Assembly: GCF_910592395.1 (NCBI RefSeq)
Contig: NC_088308.1
Coordinates: forward strand, 11,177,001-11,241,000
Source of the DNA: Lineus longissimus
Taxonomy: Eukaryota; Nemertea; Pilidiophora; Heteronemertea; Lineidae
Direction: 5' to 3'
DNA: 64,000 nt
The first letter of the stretch is position 1. Each line of letters opens with the position of its first letter. Both the position numbers and the translations under genes were made by a program. Under the pieces are notes generated by a model that was not told the origin of the DNA, made no database searches, and worked only from the letters and a program-made list of their open reading frames with translations. Shown here piece after piece: positions 47,822 through 59,620 of this stretch.

Positions 47822-50369
47822 TAGAACAAGAGGCCCAAGGGCCTGGCGCTCAGCTGGATGACCTAATAACATAGGACTGAGGGTATAAATTTGTAAATAT
47901 CGGCTTTATACTACTGTTTGAAGGTCAAGAGAACACGTTATACCACTAAAATTTCCAATGCAGAGCTGCCAGCTGGATGAAATATGATTGAACTAATCAG
48001 CCATGGTATGTAAATATTACAGGAGGCAACAGAAGATATCCCAAGTTCAGTATAGCTTTACAGAAAAAAATGGGAGTAACATTATTGTGTTGCTTAAAAC
48101 GTCTACTTTTTACTCATGTAAGAATCGTAGTACTAATAATAACTTCAACTTATTTTCCAGTTATGATAACACAACACGCATCTTCATGATCATGATCTTT
48201 CTCAAACTAACTGAATGACCTATTAGTAATCGCCTTGGACGCACAACCTAACCACATATCAATCCGCCCCGACGATCGACACATCCATTTGATTCGATAA
48301 CCGGGTAACCCTCGATAAAGTTTGATAAATAAACTAGAACTGAGATTTCACAGGAGCACCTGTGAATTCATGACTCCAGGGTTGTTTTGAGGGCGATATT
48401 GTAAGAGTTGGTCTTGAGTATGGGGACGTGAAGGTCCGTGTGAGGCACCTGGGGAGAGAAGACTAGTTGAACGATGGGATCATGGAGGAATAAATAATTA
48501 TTTATACGTCCATGATGGGATCTGACACAAATACTACTATTGATCTCATTATATGAATACCATTTAATTACAAATGAAACGGCCAGGGGCCATTGTGCTC
48601 ACCGTAAGTATTTTTAGTAGACAGTTACAGAAAGTGCTACAGTATGTAGGCCTCTCATAATTTATACATGCATCTGTGACCAGTTCAGAGCCGGCCCTGG
48701 CCAAGTGGTGAATCCGAGACTTGTGGTTCCAAGCTTGTAGAGTCTAGGTGAAAATGATAGTGAAGAAATGTGCCACTCCATGACAATGGTGAATATATTT
48801 TTAACTTTGACCTCAGTGACCCTGACAGGTAGGTCAAATAACAAACCAGGGTGATATGTGATGTAGACACATCCACCCGACCATAACAATTCCATCACTC
48901 GTTACACTACAGCAATCGGCAAAAAACGATTTCCAAGATGGCCGCCTAATTAAATCTATGGCACCAAATAAATCAAAAAATGAAGAAAATGTAAGATAGA
49001 ACTCAGAAAAGAAAAAAGGAAAAGATGAAAAATAAAAATATTTTCGGCTGTCCTTGACCGGGGTTTGAACTCACGACCTTTGGATTGCCACAATACGAGG
49101 AAAAACCCACAAAACATGCAATTTCAGCCATATTTGAATTCCGATCTGGCTGAAACTTGGCATACAAATAGTGGCTTCTTAGATGCATCATTACACAAAA
49201 TTAAAACTCTTTACATTGAACAACGACAAAACGTACCAAGAACGGTAAAGTTTTCAACTTTGACCTCTGTGAACTTGAAAGGTGGGTCAAATCAAAAACC
49301 CGTAAGATATGTGATGTATCCTTGCTAGGAGTACCTACCATGAAACTTTTATCAAAAACAAATCAGTAATAAGCGAGAAATCACACTTTTTGAGTTTTGA
49401 GTTTGGGCCCCCTGGTGGCCAAGTCAATAATCAGACCGAACCAAAATTCAGTGTAAAAGGTCAACTGACCTAGGGGGTCATTTGTTCAAAGTTTCAAGTT
49501 CATAACTGTTGCGGTTGAGAAACGTGCCATAGTTACACTCAAACGGCTGCGACCTTAAAAAGTACGTCAAATTCGAAAAATCGTGCAACATCTGAGGTAA
49601 CCTTGCTAGGGGTCCCTGCCATAAAAATTTCATCAAAAACAATTTGCTAATAAGCAGGCTATTGCACTTCTTACTTTTTCTGTTTTGGCCCCCTGGTGGC
49701 AAAGTCAAGAATCAGATCAGGCTGAAATTCAGCACCAGAGGTTATCTGATATAGGGGGTTATATATACCAAGTTTCAAGCTCATAGCTTTGGTGGTTGAG
49801 AAACGTGCCATAGTTACACTCAAACGGCCAATTCACGCCATTTGATCTCTGCGACTTTGAAAAGTAGATCAAATTAAAAACCCGTAAGATATATGATGTA
49901 TCCTTGCTATGAGTACCTACCACAAAAGTTTTATCGAAAACAAGTCACTAATAAGCGAGATATCACACTTTTAGATATCCACATTTGGCCCCCTGGTGGC
50001 CAAGTAGAGAATCAGATCGGACAGAAATTTAGTGTCACGGGTCATCTGACCTAGGGGGTCATGTGTACAAAGTTTTAAGTTCATAGGCCTAGCGGTTAAA
50101 AAACGTGCCACTGTTTTTGAACTAGGATACGACGGACAACGACGACGACGGACGACGGACACTGCAGTATTGCATAGACTCCTCTACGGTGAGCCAAAAA
50201 GTGAAAACAGATCATATCATATTCCTTGGGATAAATTAAAATAGGAGTGCGGGAACAAGGTTTTTTGGCAGGAGGAAAGCGAGAACATTTTGCGCCGTCG
50301 TATTCCGATTTGGCTGGTTAGTGGTGAAATCTGCTTTTAATTTTGCAAATTAACATATTCGTTTTCTAG
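47822..50369 (-). mobile_element. Deleted second copy of the 10494-13876 Helentron-like element
   Basis: 47822-48065 matches the start at 10492-10745. About 1.2 kb present in the first copy is then missing, and 48066-48574 plus 50196-50369 match 11970-12640. The interruption at 48575-50195 is another insertion. The minus-strand 5' terminus is lost after 50369, where the sequence changes to a different tandem repeat. Confidence 0.8.
48575..50195 (-). mobile_element. Helentron/HINE-like element nested in the previous copy
   Basis: Compared with the empty site at 12465 (TTACAAAAAAGTGAAAACAG), the insertion lies in the A-run with only two extra A residues. On the minus strand it begins GGCTCACCGTAGAGGAGTC, has a (GTC)n microsatellite near its 5' side (about 50125-50160), and ends GGTGAGCAC, then the GGCC-CCT-GGCC hairpin, GTTTCA and TT. 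The interior holds three diverged tandem units of about 280-300 bp, each with a GTGGCCCCCTGG-type motif and GAAACGTGCCA. A second copy is at 62572-63695. Confidence 0.6.
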
Positions 50370-50560
50370 TGGCGCTCGTATCTCAAATAAACATATATTG
50401 TAATTGTCGTGTTTTCAGATTTTTGTGTATAACTCAAATAGACGTTTGGTGTCGCTTTTTAAATAGACATACACTCAAATAGACGTTTGGTGGCACTCGT
50501 ATCTCAAATAAACATATATTGTCGTGTTTTCAGCTTTTTGTTAATAACTCAAATAGACGT
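50370..50560 (+). repeat. Short tandem repeat of ACTCAAATAGACGTTTGGTG type
   Basis: CTCAAATAGACGTTTGGTG(T/G)C recurs four times or more between 50385 and 50565, interleaved with TATCTCAAATAAACATATAT. Non-coding. Confidence 0.65.
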
Positions 50561-50685
50561 TTGGTGTCGCTTTTCCGCAAAAATGGAAGCTCCCCAAATT
50601 GACGTTGTGTGGCGCTGGTGTGCGGCACTTCTGGAGCAAGTTTGGAATTGGTTTATCTGCCACGACGATATTATTGTTATTGCTC

Positions 50686-50822
50686 TAAGGCACCTATTCC
50701 ATAGAGCTATACCCTATACTATACTATACGCGAACAATAGTTTCATGGTCATGCACCCTTTGTGAAGCCATTGTTCGCGTATAGTGTAGTACACCGTATA
50801 CCTCTATGGAATAGGTGCCTAA
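50686..50822. repeat. 137 bp foldback
   Basis: TAAGGCACCTATTCCATAGA at the left pairs with its inverse at 50803-50822. Inner segments around ATACGCGAACAAT/ATTGTTCGCGTAT also pair. Confidence 0.75.
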
Positions 50823-50901
50823 GAAGTGCACATGGCTATTTGCGTGCGTATCTAAGGAAAATCGAGACTTAATACCATTTCATTTTAATTGTAAGGCCCC
50901 A

Positions 50902-51994
50902 TAAAAAAAAATGTTAGTTTATCATCCTTTTTTCTGAAGAAAGTGATGAGGGAGGGCGGTTTTTATTTTTTATTTTTTATTTTTTCAGAACAGAAACGGG
51001 TATTTAAATGAAAGCAACATGAACAATTGAACATGAAATTGATGCTATAAATTTATGCTTAACTACACCCTGGTGCCTCTTTCATTGTCCTACAGGCCTG
51101 ACGTCATTCTCACAAGTGAAAAGTTAGTCTCCCCCCGCCCCCCGAGGTGCGAAGGCCTTTGTTTGCCTTTCCTGGAAGGTTTTTCCAGTACCCCTGCACC
51201 TTTCACACAATGGGAAGTTCTTCTTGGCATCATAGATGCACAAATCCTCATCTGTACCACATTCAAAGCACAGTGGTTCCTCTGGAAATGAGGTGTAATA
51301 AGGAATCTCCATGTGCCACTTGAAAACTCAGAATAAATGTCACTCATTGTGGGTTGAGGCGGGACAGATGTTCCGTACCACGCCTTCAAAATACGTGCTT
51401 TATGCACAATCTGTAACACGACAAACGGCATTCTGGCAGCTAGTATAAAAAAGTGGAAGATTTAGTTCAACGAGGCGCCATGAGAGGCGCGCTATACATT
51501 TAGCGCCGGAAGAGCACGTGTTCTGAAAAAGGCGCGAATTTGGCAATTGAAGACAAAATCTTTCAACAAATTCCTCTGAACCTCCTTGAAAAGTATTGTA
51601 AAACAGCATTGACTATCTAAAATCACTGTGATATTGTTTGTTACGCTGAAAACTCTGATGTGTCAATGGTGTTTGGCATATTTGATGAGTGTAGCGTTTT
51701 TCGCGCCAAATCAATCGTCGTCCGTTCGGCATGCCGCCGGCCGTCATCTACGCTGGGGCGAGTTTCCTCATATAAAAGTGAATAACAGTTGATTAAAATG
51801 AACCAAAGTAGACATGTCTGGTATCATTGGAAAGAGAATTTCATCAGAAATGCAACTGAATAGATAGTGAATCAATTCTTACCTGCTGAAAGCCTAATTT
51901 AGTGATTGAAATTGAAAATTAAAAAATAAAAATTTTTTTGATGCGGGTCAAAAAAGTGATGCGGGCGGGGATGATAAACTGACATTTTTTTTTA
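50902..51994. mobile_element. Inverted-repeat element with a small zinc-ribbon exon
   Basis: The left end TAAAAAAAAATGTTAGTTTA, then TCATCC, mirrors the right end GGATGATAAACTGACATTTT (51969-51994). Further inside, AAAAAATAAAAA and a G-rich stretch are shared. It ends about 160 bp before the start codon of the MULE-Ulp1 gene. Not proven to be its terminal repeat, since the partner is upstream. Confidence 0.45.
51124..51330 (-). CDS. Small zinc-ribbon-like C-terminal exon
   Basis: After a possible acceptor (TTTTCAAG/TGG at about 51330) the frame reads MEIPYYTSFPEEPLCFECG, then LCIYDAKKNF, PLCERCRGTGK and stops. Two Cys-x2-Cys pairs could bind zinc. I do not recognise the family. It could be a leftover last exon of a transposon gene. 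Confidence 0.35.
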
Positions 51995-52150
51995 CGAAGT
52001 GACTATTGACACGACCGTCGTGTCTGCAGCGCCATAATCTGTAAGAGCATTACCCGACCGTGACGTCACCGGTTTGCCAAGCGCGTGTCTCCCAACAAGC
52101 GGTCACTGTTTAGCCTTACCCGACCCCACGTGATCAGTAGAAGAAACAAC

Positions 52151-52315
52151 ATGGCCGGAGACGACATTATGGAGCCGCTGTCTCTCGGCCAAAAATTCAG
52201 CCATTTCGCGGCTTCTAAAGAATATCTGAATAAATTCGAGCGGGAAACATTTGCAAAATTTGTTATAGCAGACTCTAGGACAGTTGAGAAAGCAAATAAT
52301 GCACTAGGCTACTAG
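52151..52315 (+). CDS. Candidate first exon of the MULE-Ulp1 gene (FAR1-like N-terminus)
   Basis: ATG at 52151 opens MAGDDIMEPLSLGQKFSHFA...FAKFVIADSRTVEKANN. The GxxFxSF...FxKRDSRTIE pattern is typical of the FAR1/ZSWIM-type domain start, and its second half (CPCQFLL...HNHPL) opens the exon at 53007. No donor in phase with 53007 is found. A 37 bp tandem duplication (52277-52313 and 52314-52350) sits on the expected exon end and creates the stop at its junction. A small middle exon between 52350 and 53000 is probably missing from this model. Confidence 0.5.
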   Translation: MAGDDIMEPLSLGQKFSHFAASKEYLNKFERETFAKFVIADSRTVEKANNALGY

Positions 52316-52359
52316 GACAGTTGAGAAAGCAAAAAATGCACTAGGCTACTATACATACA

Positions 52360-52530
52360 GGCTACACTACAGTGCACACAGTCACAGCACTGCACGTGAC
52401 ATGCACCACCAGTGATGGTCAGAAGTGCATGTTGTGTGCATATGACTACAGTGCACACAGTCACAGCACTCACTGCACATGCACCACCATTGATGGTCAG
52501 AAGTAAGTGCATGTGGTGTGCATATGTAGG
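52360..52530. repeat. Direct duplication rich in TGCAC/GTGCA
   Basis: CAGTGCACACAGTCACAGCA and the following block to GATGGTCAGAAGT occur twice (about 52370-52435 and 52450-52505), with TGTGTGCATATG after each. It lies in the region where the first intron of the MULE-Ulp1 gene is expected. Confidence 0.7.
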
Positions 52531-53006
52531 CCTAGGCCTATTATTGATGAATGTAGCCTAGGTGTGGCTTAGGCCTACATCCACACAACATGCACTATAT
52601 GGCCTACACTACAGTGCACACAGCACGTACTGCGCACGTGCACTACTATAGTAGGCCCTAATGGTCAAAACGGCCACTGGCACTGGCATGGTCATCATGC
52701 CACACGATGGAGTTAATGTGTAGCCAGTAGCCTAGCCTACCATCTGCAGTCATCCCATTCCGTAATATGGCACTGGTGTGCGGCTAAAAGTGCGAAGGCC
52801 TTAGGGTAGTATTGGTGGGCTAAAATTTACAACCCCAGATTGAACGTGACTGTGTCATCATAACCTAGATCCTGTTCTGTAGGTAGGCCAAAATTGCCTG
52901 CCCTGTGCGAGATTTCGATTGTTGACGGATGACAATTTTGGTATGAAAAAGCTTGTTGGTAACCGACTAGTTGATTCAAAAGGTTTTCCCTTCTGACTCA
53001 TTTCAG

Positions 53007-56000
53007 GACATACCGAAAACAGTGCCCTTGTCAATTCCTACTGACTACAGATCGGAAAAATGACTGCCTCGTAATCAGCCAAGCCACACTCGATCATAAC
53101 CACCCGTTGGAGCAGGATACGTTTGTGTCATATCCAGAAGTACGTCGACTGGAAAAGAAAGAGGAGGAATTGGGACGGCTTATGTTGAACTTGTCCGTTC
53201 CGCCGAAGATGTACAGGGACATGATGACCAAGGTTTCGGGGAAGATGTTGAAGCCGTCTGATATCAACAATCTGAAGACACGCCTGAAGAAAGAAGCAAC
53301 GAAGGGAGCTTCAGATTTGTGCCGGCTGATGGAGGTGCTAGACAAGGTGCTGATAGAAAAGCCTGGGTCATCCGTCCAGTTGACAGTTGATGACGATGGA
53401 CAGATAACCTGTCTATTTCTTCAGCTGCCATTTATGAAAGAGGCTGTTAGAAAGTTCCCTGAGGTTCTACTGGTCGATGCTACGTACAGGGTCAATTCCA
53501 CCAAGATGCCTCTTTTTACCCTGATGGTGGAGGATGGGTATGGCTGCAGCATACCTGTTGCGCATTTCTTCGTGGGGAATGAATGTACTGCCAATTTAGA
53601 TTCCGGGTTTGCTGCATGGAAGGAATCCCTGGGTGAGGAAACATTGCAGAAGAACTGTGTTGTAGTTGTGGACAAGGACTTTACCGAAATCGGTGTAGTG
53701 AAAAAATACTATCCAAAATCTCCAATACATCTTTGCCTGTTCCATGTTTTCAAAACCATGAGCAGTGAGACCAAGTCGTACGCTAAAACTGGCAGCAAGA
53801 AGAAAAGTGATTTGTTGGTGTTGATTGAAAAGATTGCCTTCGCTACAACTGAGGCTCAGTATGACAAACTGCATAATGAACTACAGAAGATCGCCCCTGC
53901 AAAGTTTTTGCAATATTATGCCAAGAACTGGCACAATTGCAGGCAGATGTGGGTTGCAGCCTGGCGAAAAGAGGCAGTGACACTTGGGAATCGCACGACG
54001 AACAGGCTAGAGTCATTCCACCAAAAGCTGAAGATGGTCATGAAATCATCGGACTCTATGGCATCCTGCATGGAACATTTGATCAAGTTCAGTAACTTGA
54101 AGGAAGTGGAGATGATGCACAAGAAATCTATTTCAGTGTCTTCAGTGTCATATTGTACCACCGAAATGAATGAAACCACTAGGGCCATCTATGCCAGCTG
54201 TACGCCATATGCTGCCAAGCACATTATTGACTCTATTTCCAAAATGAAACTAATGAATGGACAGTATGCTTGTGAACGAGTAGAAGATGGATTTGACATT
54301 CGCCATGTAACGAGCAGTGAAGCATTCCACAAGGTGAATTCAGATATGAACTCCTGTTCCTGCACCTTTTCATCAACCATGCTCTTGCCATGTAAGCACA
54401 TTTTCTTTGTGCGACAACAGCAAGCATGTTCCTCTCCTGTTCTACTGTATTGTGATACCCTCACTGGTGAACGATGGAAGCTACGTTCTCAGATGTTTAT
54501 GTTTGAAAGTGCCACGCTCCGACCCACAATCAGCACTGTTGCTGTTCTAAAGAAGACGAAGGAAACACGAATCCTGAATTGGAACCAGAAGTATAGTCGC
54601 GCGAATGTTATTTGCAAAGACATTGCTAGCGCTATGGCGCAACATGGCCAGAAAGTCTTCGATCAGTATTTGGCTCAATTTGAACGTCTACGGGAGCTTA
54701 TAGTCCGCGGTAGTTCGCTTCAGGTTGTTGAAGTCGTGCAAGAATCATCAGACTCTGTGAACATTGAGAATGCAGTTGAAGTGCAAGAATCATCAGACTC
54801 TGTGAACGTTGAGAATGCAGTTGAAGTGCAAGAATCATCAGACTCAGTGAACATTGAGAATGCCATGAATGCAGTTGAAGTGAAAGAATCATCAGACTCG
54901 GTGAACATTGAGGTAGAAGTAGTGGAAAGAGAAAAGTGTCCTGACCTGCCTGGTGACTCCCCCATGGTTATTGATAGCAAAAACGACTCCTCAACCAACG
55001 GTGAACAAATTGCTGATTCTGATCTGAAAGAATACTGTCCTGACGTGCCTGTTGACTCCCCCATGGATACGGTTGATAGCAACAACAACACCTTGCCTGA
55101 TTTGAACAGGTTTAACGTTGATAGCAACAACAACACCCTGTCTCAGTCTGACTTGCAGAAGTTAAACGTTCTCCTGAGTTGTGAAGCTAAGACAGCTGCC
55201 CCATCTTCATTTTCTGAAATACTACAAAATAGACCAGACATTCACCTGCCTGTGAAACTGAAGGTACGAGGCCGTCCAAAGGGGAGTAAGCAATCTGGAA
55301 CGCCGAAGACAAAGAAATCTGAGAAGAAACCTGTGGGGCCAAGAAAGAGAAAAGAGACCAAATCTGGGTGTAGGCAGAAGAAGGCTAAAACGGTGAAGAG
55401 TAAGACAGGTGCTGAAATGGCTGCAGAAAAAGACAAGATTGAAAAGAGACAGAAGTTCTTAGAAAAGTGTGAGCTGCTTGATACTGGAGTTGTACGCAGT
55501 TTGTATGACGAGTGCCTCAAACTTGGGATAAGGTCTGCATTTCGTAGTATTAAGAGTCTCTTGTCGAGCCAGGTTACTGGTGCCTACTCCCTCCTGAATA
55601 CTACCGACGAGGTAGAAATAATTGAAACCATCCCCTACGTTGCCTGGCAGTTCAAAAAAGAAAAGACTGATGTAGATGTGCTGATGTTGGTTTCTGGTGT
55701 TCTTACCAGATCGTTTGAATATGAAATTGACCCATTGGTGATGTTGGAAACGTTGAAAGCAGCCCCAAACCACATGAATAACTATGCCAACTACACAAGG
55801 GTAGCTGATGCAGATAAGGGAAAAGACATCAACCTTTATGTCGGCAACAACAGTTTGAAGAGAGATGACCTAAACACACTGAAACCAGAGGCGTGTTTTA
55901 ATGATCAGGTATGTATTTGATGTACTTGTTGGACTAAGAAATATTATTTATTTATTTATTTATTTAAACCTCCAAACAGGAGAACAATGACAAGTACAAT

Positions 56001-58060
56001 AGATACATAAAAGTTCAACAAATATAAAATAGTACATGATTAAAAAGCTCGTACCAAAAGTTTGACCAGCCCCCTCTCGCGCGACCCCGGGGAGCAGTAT
56101 CTGTCGTCGAGGAGGAGAGACCTAAGAGAGTCAACTACGCCATCCTCGCCAACAGAGGCCACGCCAACGGGGCAGAGCGAGCGGGGACGGTCTGAAAAAG
56201 CAAGAACAGCAGGCGACACGTGATGGGAGACATCGTGCAACAGTGTACCAGCAGTACAACCACGCCCCGTTAAAAATTCAGCCAAAAGAACAGCGTTAAG
56301 AGCACTAGCCGGGGACCGACGTTTAAAAATACGGTTAAAAAGTAATAACTTACTATTGAGGATCACAGAGGAGACAGGATTAACAGAAATGGCTGTATAT
56401 GATTTATATATGATTTTCATTGATCACATGGAACAAAACTGTATTGGTGTATGCGTGACTACATGTTGTAAATTACATACGGTCCTGAAAAGTGAAGAAT
56501 GATTTGGTGAAGCAGGACGAGACTTGATTACTAATAATGGCTACCCCTTCCGTAATTTGTTCATGAATTGTTTAACATCAACTGTTTGTTCTTCAATTTT
56601 AAGGTCATCCATGCATACCTTGATATCTTGTCGAAGGAAGTGAATACGGAGAAACCAACAGTTCATGTTCTTCCAAGCTTCCTGGCCGTGATGTGGGAGA
56701 AGAATGACACATCTTCTTGGTTATATAAGCAGGTACAGATGTAGTGTAGTTTTGTTCATTCTGCTGTATCTAAATACTGTTATTTTACTGGCATGACAAT
56801 ACAATACAAACATACGTACTTTGGCAGAATTGTGACTAAATGTTTGATGAAAGGATGAAAATATTCCAGGGATGCTTTCTGCTTCACATGATTCAAACAT
56901 GATTTGCAATAATTTTACAGCAAATACATGTATCAGACAGCCCTATGTATCAGACACCCCCAACATGTATCAGACACCCCCAAAATTATGTGGCATTTTG
57001 AGTTTTTTATTCTCATTCAGTCATTGCCATTCTTTGTGTATTTTCAGATTCCACTGAGTAAGTTCAAATGGGTTCTTTTGCCCATTTGCACTAATGAACA
57101 CTGGGTTCTCCTAGTTGCTGATATGGTAAATCATTCCGTTGGTGTGTTGGATTCACTGGATTTGCCTGACAGAAGATTCGAGTTGTACTTAACATCTTGG
57201 AGGTGAGTACCTTTCGGGTCTACTTTTGTGTGATGAACTTGCTGCGATTTGCATTTTCATTTGGTATGCATGAAAACTAACTTACAATATTGCACCAAAA
57301 GTTCATATCCAGAATGCATTGAAAGTCAGATCCATTAAGTTCACTGTTTCCACTTGCAGGTTATTCATGATTGCACGCGGTGACGACACTGAATGGACTG
57401 TGGCAAAGTACATGTGTAGCAAGCAGGATGATAACACAAGTTGTGGGGTGTTTGTCATGATGGTAAGTGATTCCGAGGACAAGCTAATAGTACTTAAGTT
57501 TAGATCGAAAACTCTTAGATAACTTTCAGACCATTCAACAAAACATAACAACAAAATCTTCACTCCTGGTTTGTCATGTGTACATGTATGAGTTACATCT
57601 AACATGTACATGATGTAGGTCAGTTTTTGTAAAATTTGTAGTGGTGGAAAAGACTTGGGGTATGACATGTATGAGTTGTATATACCCAACAGCAAATATA
57701 GTAGTTTGAGAACACTGCAACTGGGGACAAGTGTAAAGTTCCATGGCTTTATACACGTGTTTCTTATAATTGTTTTTGTTTAATTTCAAGAATGCAGAGT
57801 CGCTGTTGAAAGGTGTTCCTCCGTTTGTGATGAGGCAGTGGCATTGTGATGGTTACCGAAGATACGCCCTAGGAAAACTACTAAGTCATGCCAAAACGAA
57901 TGATGAAATCATCTGCGATATGCCATTCTGCAACAAGCCATCAGGAGAGGATATTGCATGGTTGCAATGTGACTACTGCAATCGGTGGTTCCACAATGAA
58001 TGTGTTGCGTTAGCTGAAACTCCAGCCGTTTACAAGTGCCTTATTTGTATGGTGTACTAG
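53007..58060 (+). CDS. MULE transposase-SWIM-Ulp1 SUMO protease-PHD fusion protein
   Basis: Exons 53007-55908, 56604-56732, 57048-57202, 57360-57462 and 57791-58060; phases 0,0,2,0 join with no stop. Order: FAR1-type Cys/His half (TYRKQCPCQFLL...LDHNHPL); MULE DDE core with LLVDATYRVN (Asp near 53476), VVVDKDFTEIG and NRLESFHQKLK as the likely D, D, E, plus LCLFHVFK; SWIM finger CSCTFSSTMLLPCKH (about 54350-54400); four SIM-like repeats; AT-hook VRGRPKGSK (about 55268); lysine-rich NLS; Ulp1 C48 protease with NEHWVLL (His), VLDSLD (Asp) and QDDNTSCGVFV (Gln, Cys); C-terminal PHD-like C4HC3 finger. MULEs capturing Ulp1 proteases are known in plants and animals. All catalytic motifs are intact. 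The true start lies upstream (no ATG at the exon start). Confidence 0.82.
54720..54930 (+). other. Four tandem SUMO-interaction-like repeats
   Basis: The segment encodes VVEVVQESSDSVN, AVEVQESSDSVN (twice) and AVEVKESSDSVN, a unit of about 15 residues. Each has a hydrophobic VEV core followed by Glu/Ser/Asp, the layout of SUMO-interaction motifs. The DNA repeat is nearly exact (GTGCAAGAATCATCAGACTC), so recent unit amplification is equally visible. Confidence 0.55.
55930..56420 (-). mobile_element. GC-rich insertion in intron, possible LINE 3' fragment
   Basis: A (TTTA)n run at 55942-55965 starts a block more GC-rich than its surroundings, with a minus frame 56420-56040 (RSPASALNAVLLAEFLTGRG...). 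The repeat could be the tail of a minus-strand retroelement. The protein frame is not recognised. It lies in the first mapped intron of the fusion gene. Confidence 0.35.
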
Positions 58061-58079
58061 TATGGTGTACTAGAACTCT

Positions 58080-59620
58080 ACTCTAACTACTGCTGATGTT
58101 AGGTTTGGGCTTCTGCCACATAATATTGCGTCAAAGCCTAGTGCGTGGGCTCCACCAGTCAAAGCCTAGTGTAGGCTTCATATTTCTTTTAACTCTATAC
58201 TGCTGATGTTAGTTTTAACTTGTTTTGGGCTTCTGCCACATAATATTGCTCCACCAGTCAAAGCCTAGTGCGGGAGCTCCACCAGTCAAAGCCTAGTGTA
58301 GGCTTCATATCTTTTAATTCTAATACTGCTGATGTTAGTTTTAACTTGTTTTGGGCTTCTGCCACATAATATTGCTCCACCAGTCAAAGCCTAGTGCGGG
58401 GCTCCACCAGTCAAAGCCTAGTGTAGGCTTCATATCTTTTAACTCTATACTGCTGATGTTAGTTTTAACTTGTTTTGGGCTTCTGCCACATAATATTGCT
58501 CCACCAGTCAAAGCCTAGTGCGGGGCTCCACCAGTCAAAGCCTAGTGTAGGCTTCATAACTTTTAACTCTATACTGCTGATGTTAGTTTTAACTTGTTTT
58601 GGGCTTCTGCCACATAATATTGCTCCACCAGTCAAAGCCTAGTGCGGGGCTCCACCAGTCAAAGCCTAGTGTAGGCTTCATATCTTTTAACTCTAATACT
58701 GCTGATGTTAGTTTTAACTTGTTTTGGGCTTCTGCCACATAATATTGCTCCACCAGTCAAAGCCTAGTGTAGGCTTCATATCTTTTAACTCTATACTGCT
58801 GATGTTAGTTTTAACTTGTTTTGGGCTTCTGCCACATAATATTGCTCCACCAGTCAAAGCCTAGTGCGGGGCTCCACCAGTCAAAGCCTAGTGTAGGCTT
58901 CATATCTTTTAACTCTAATACTGCTGATGTTAGTTTTAACTTGTTTTGGGCTTCTGCCACATAATATTGCTCCACCAGTCAAAGCCTAGTGTAGGCTTCA
59001 TATCTTTTAACTCTATACTGCTGATATTTGTTTTAACTTGTTTTGGGCTTCTGCCACATAATATTGCTCCACCAGTCAAAGCCTAGTGCGGGGCTCCACC
59101 AGTCAAAGCCTAGTGTAGGGTTCATATCTTTTAACTCTAATACTGCTGATGTTAGTTTTAACTTGTTTTGGGCTTCTGCCACATAATATTGCTCCACCAG
59201 TCAAAGCCTAGTGCGGAGCTCCACCAGTCAAAGCCTAGTGTAGGCTTCATATCTTTTAACTCTATACTGCTGATGTTAGTTTTAACTTGTTTTGGGCTTC
59301 TGCCACATAATATTGCTCCACCAGTCAAAGCCTAGTGCGGGGCTCCACCAGTCAAAGCCTAGTGTAGGCTTCATATCTTTTAACTCTAATACTGCTGATG
59401 TTAGTTTTAACTTGTTTTGGGCTTCTGCCACATAATATTGCTCCACCAGTCAAAGCCTAGTGCGGGAGCTCCACCAGTCAAAGCCTAGTGTAGGCTTCAT
59501 ATCTTTTAACTCTATACTGCTGATGTTTGTTTTAACTTGTTTTGGGCTTCTGCCACATAATATTGCTCCACCAGTCAAAGTCAAAGTGTAGGCTTCATAT
59601 TTCTTTTGACAAAACTGCTG
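58080..59620 (+). repeat. Satellite of about 98-127 bp units directly after the stop codon
   Basis: Thirteen or so copies of ACTGCTGATGTTAGTTTTAA followed by CTTGTTTTGGGCTTCTGCCA and CATAATATT, each followed by one or two copies of CTCCACCAGTCAAAGCCTAG. Units with one inner copy are shorter (about 98 bp) than those with two (about 123 bp). Degenerate units persist to about 59830. Not a CRISPR array: there is no unique spacer structure and this is a eukaryotic genome. Confidence 0.93.

Noticed and set aside
58080-59620. CRISPR-like appearance of regular repeats
   Set aside because: Eukaryotic context, no unique spacers, both repeat parts are tandem satellite.
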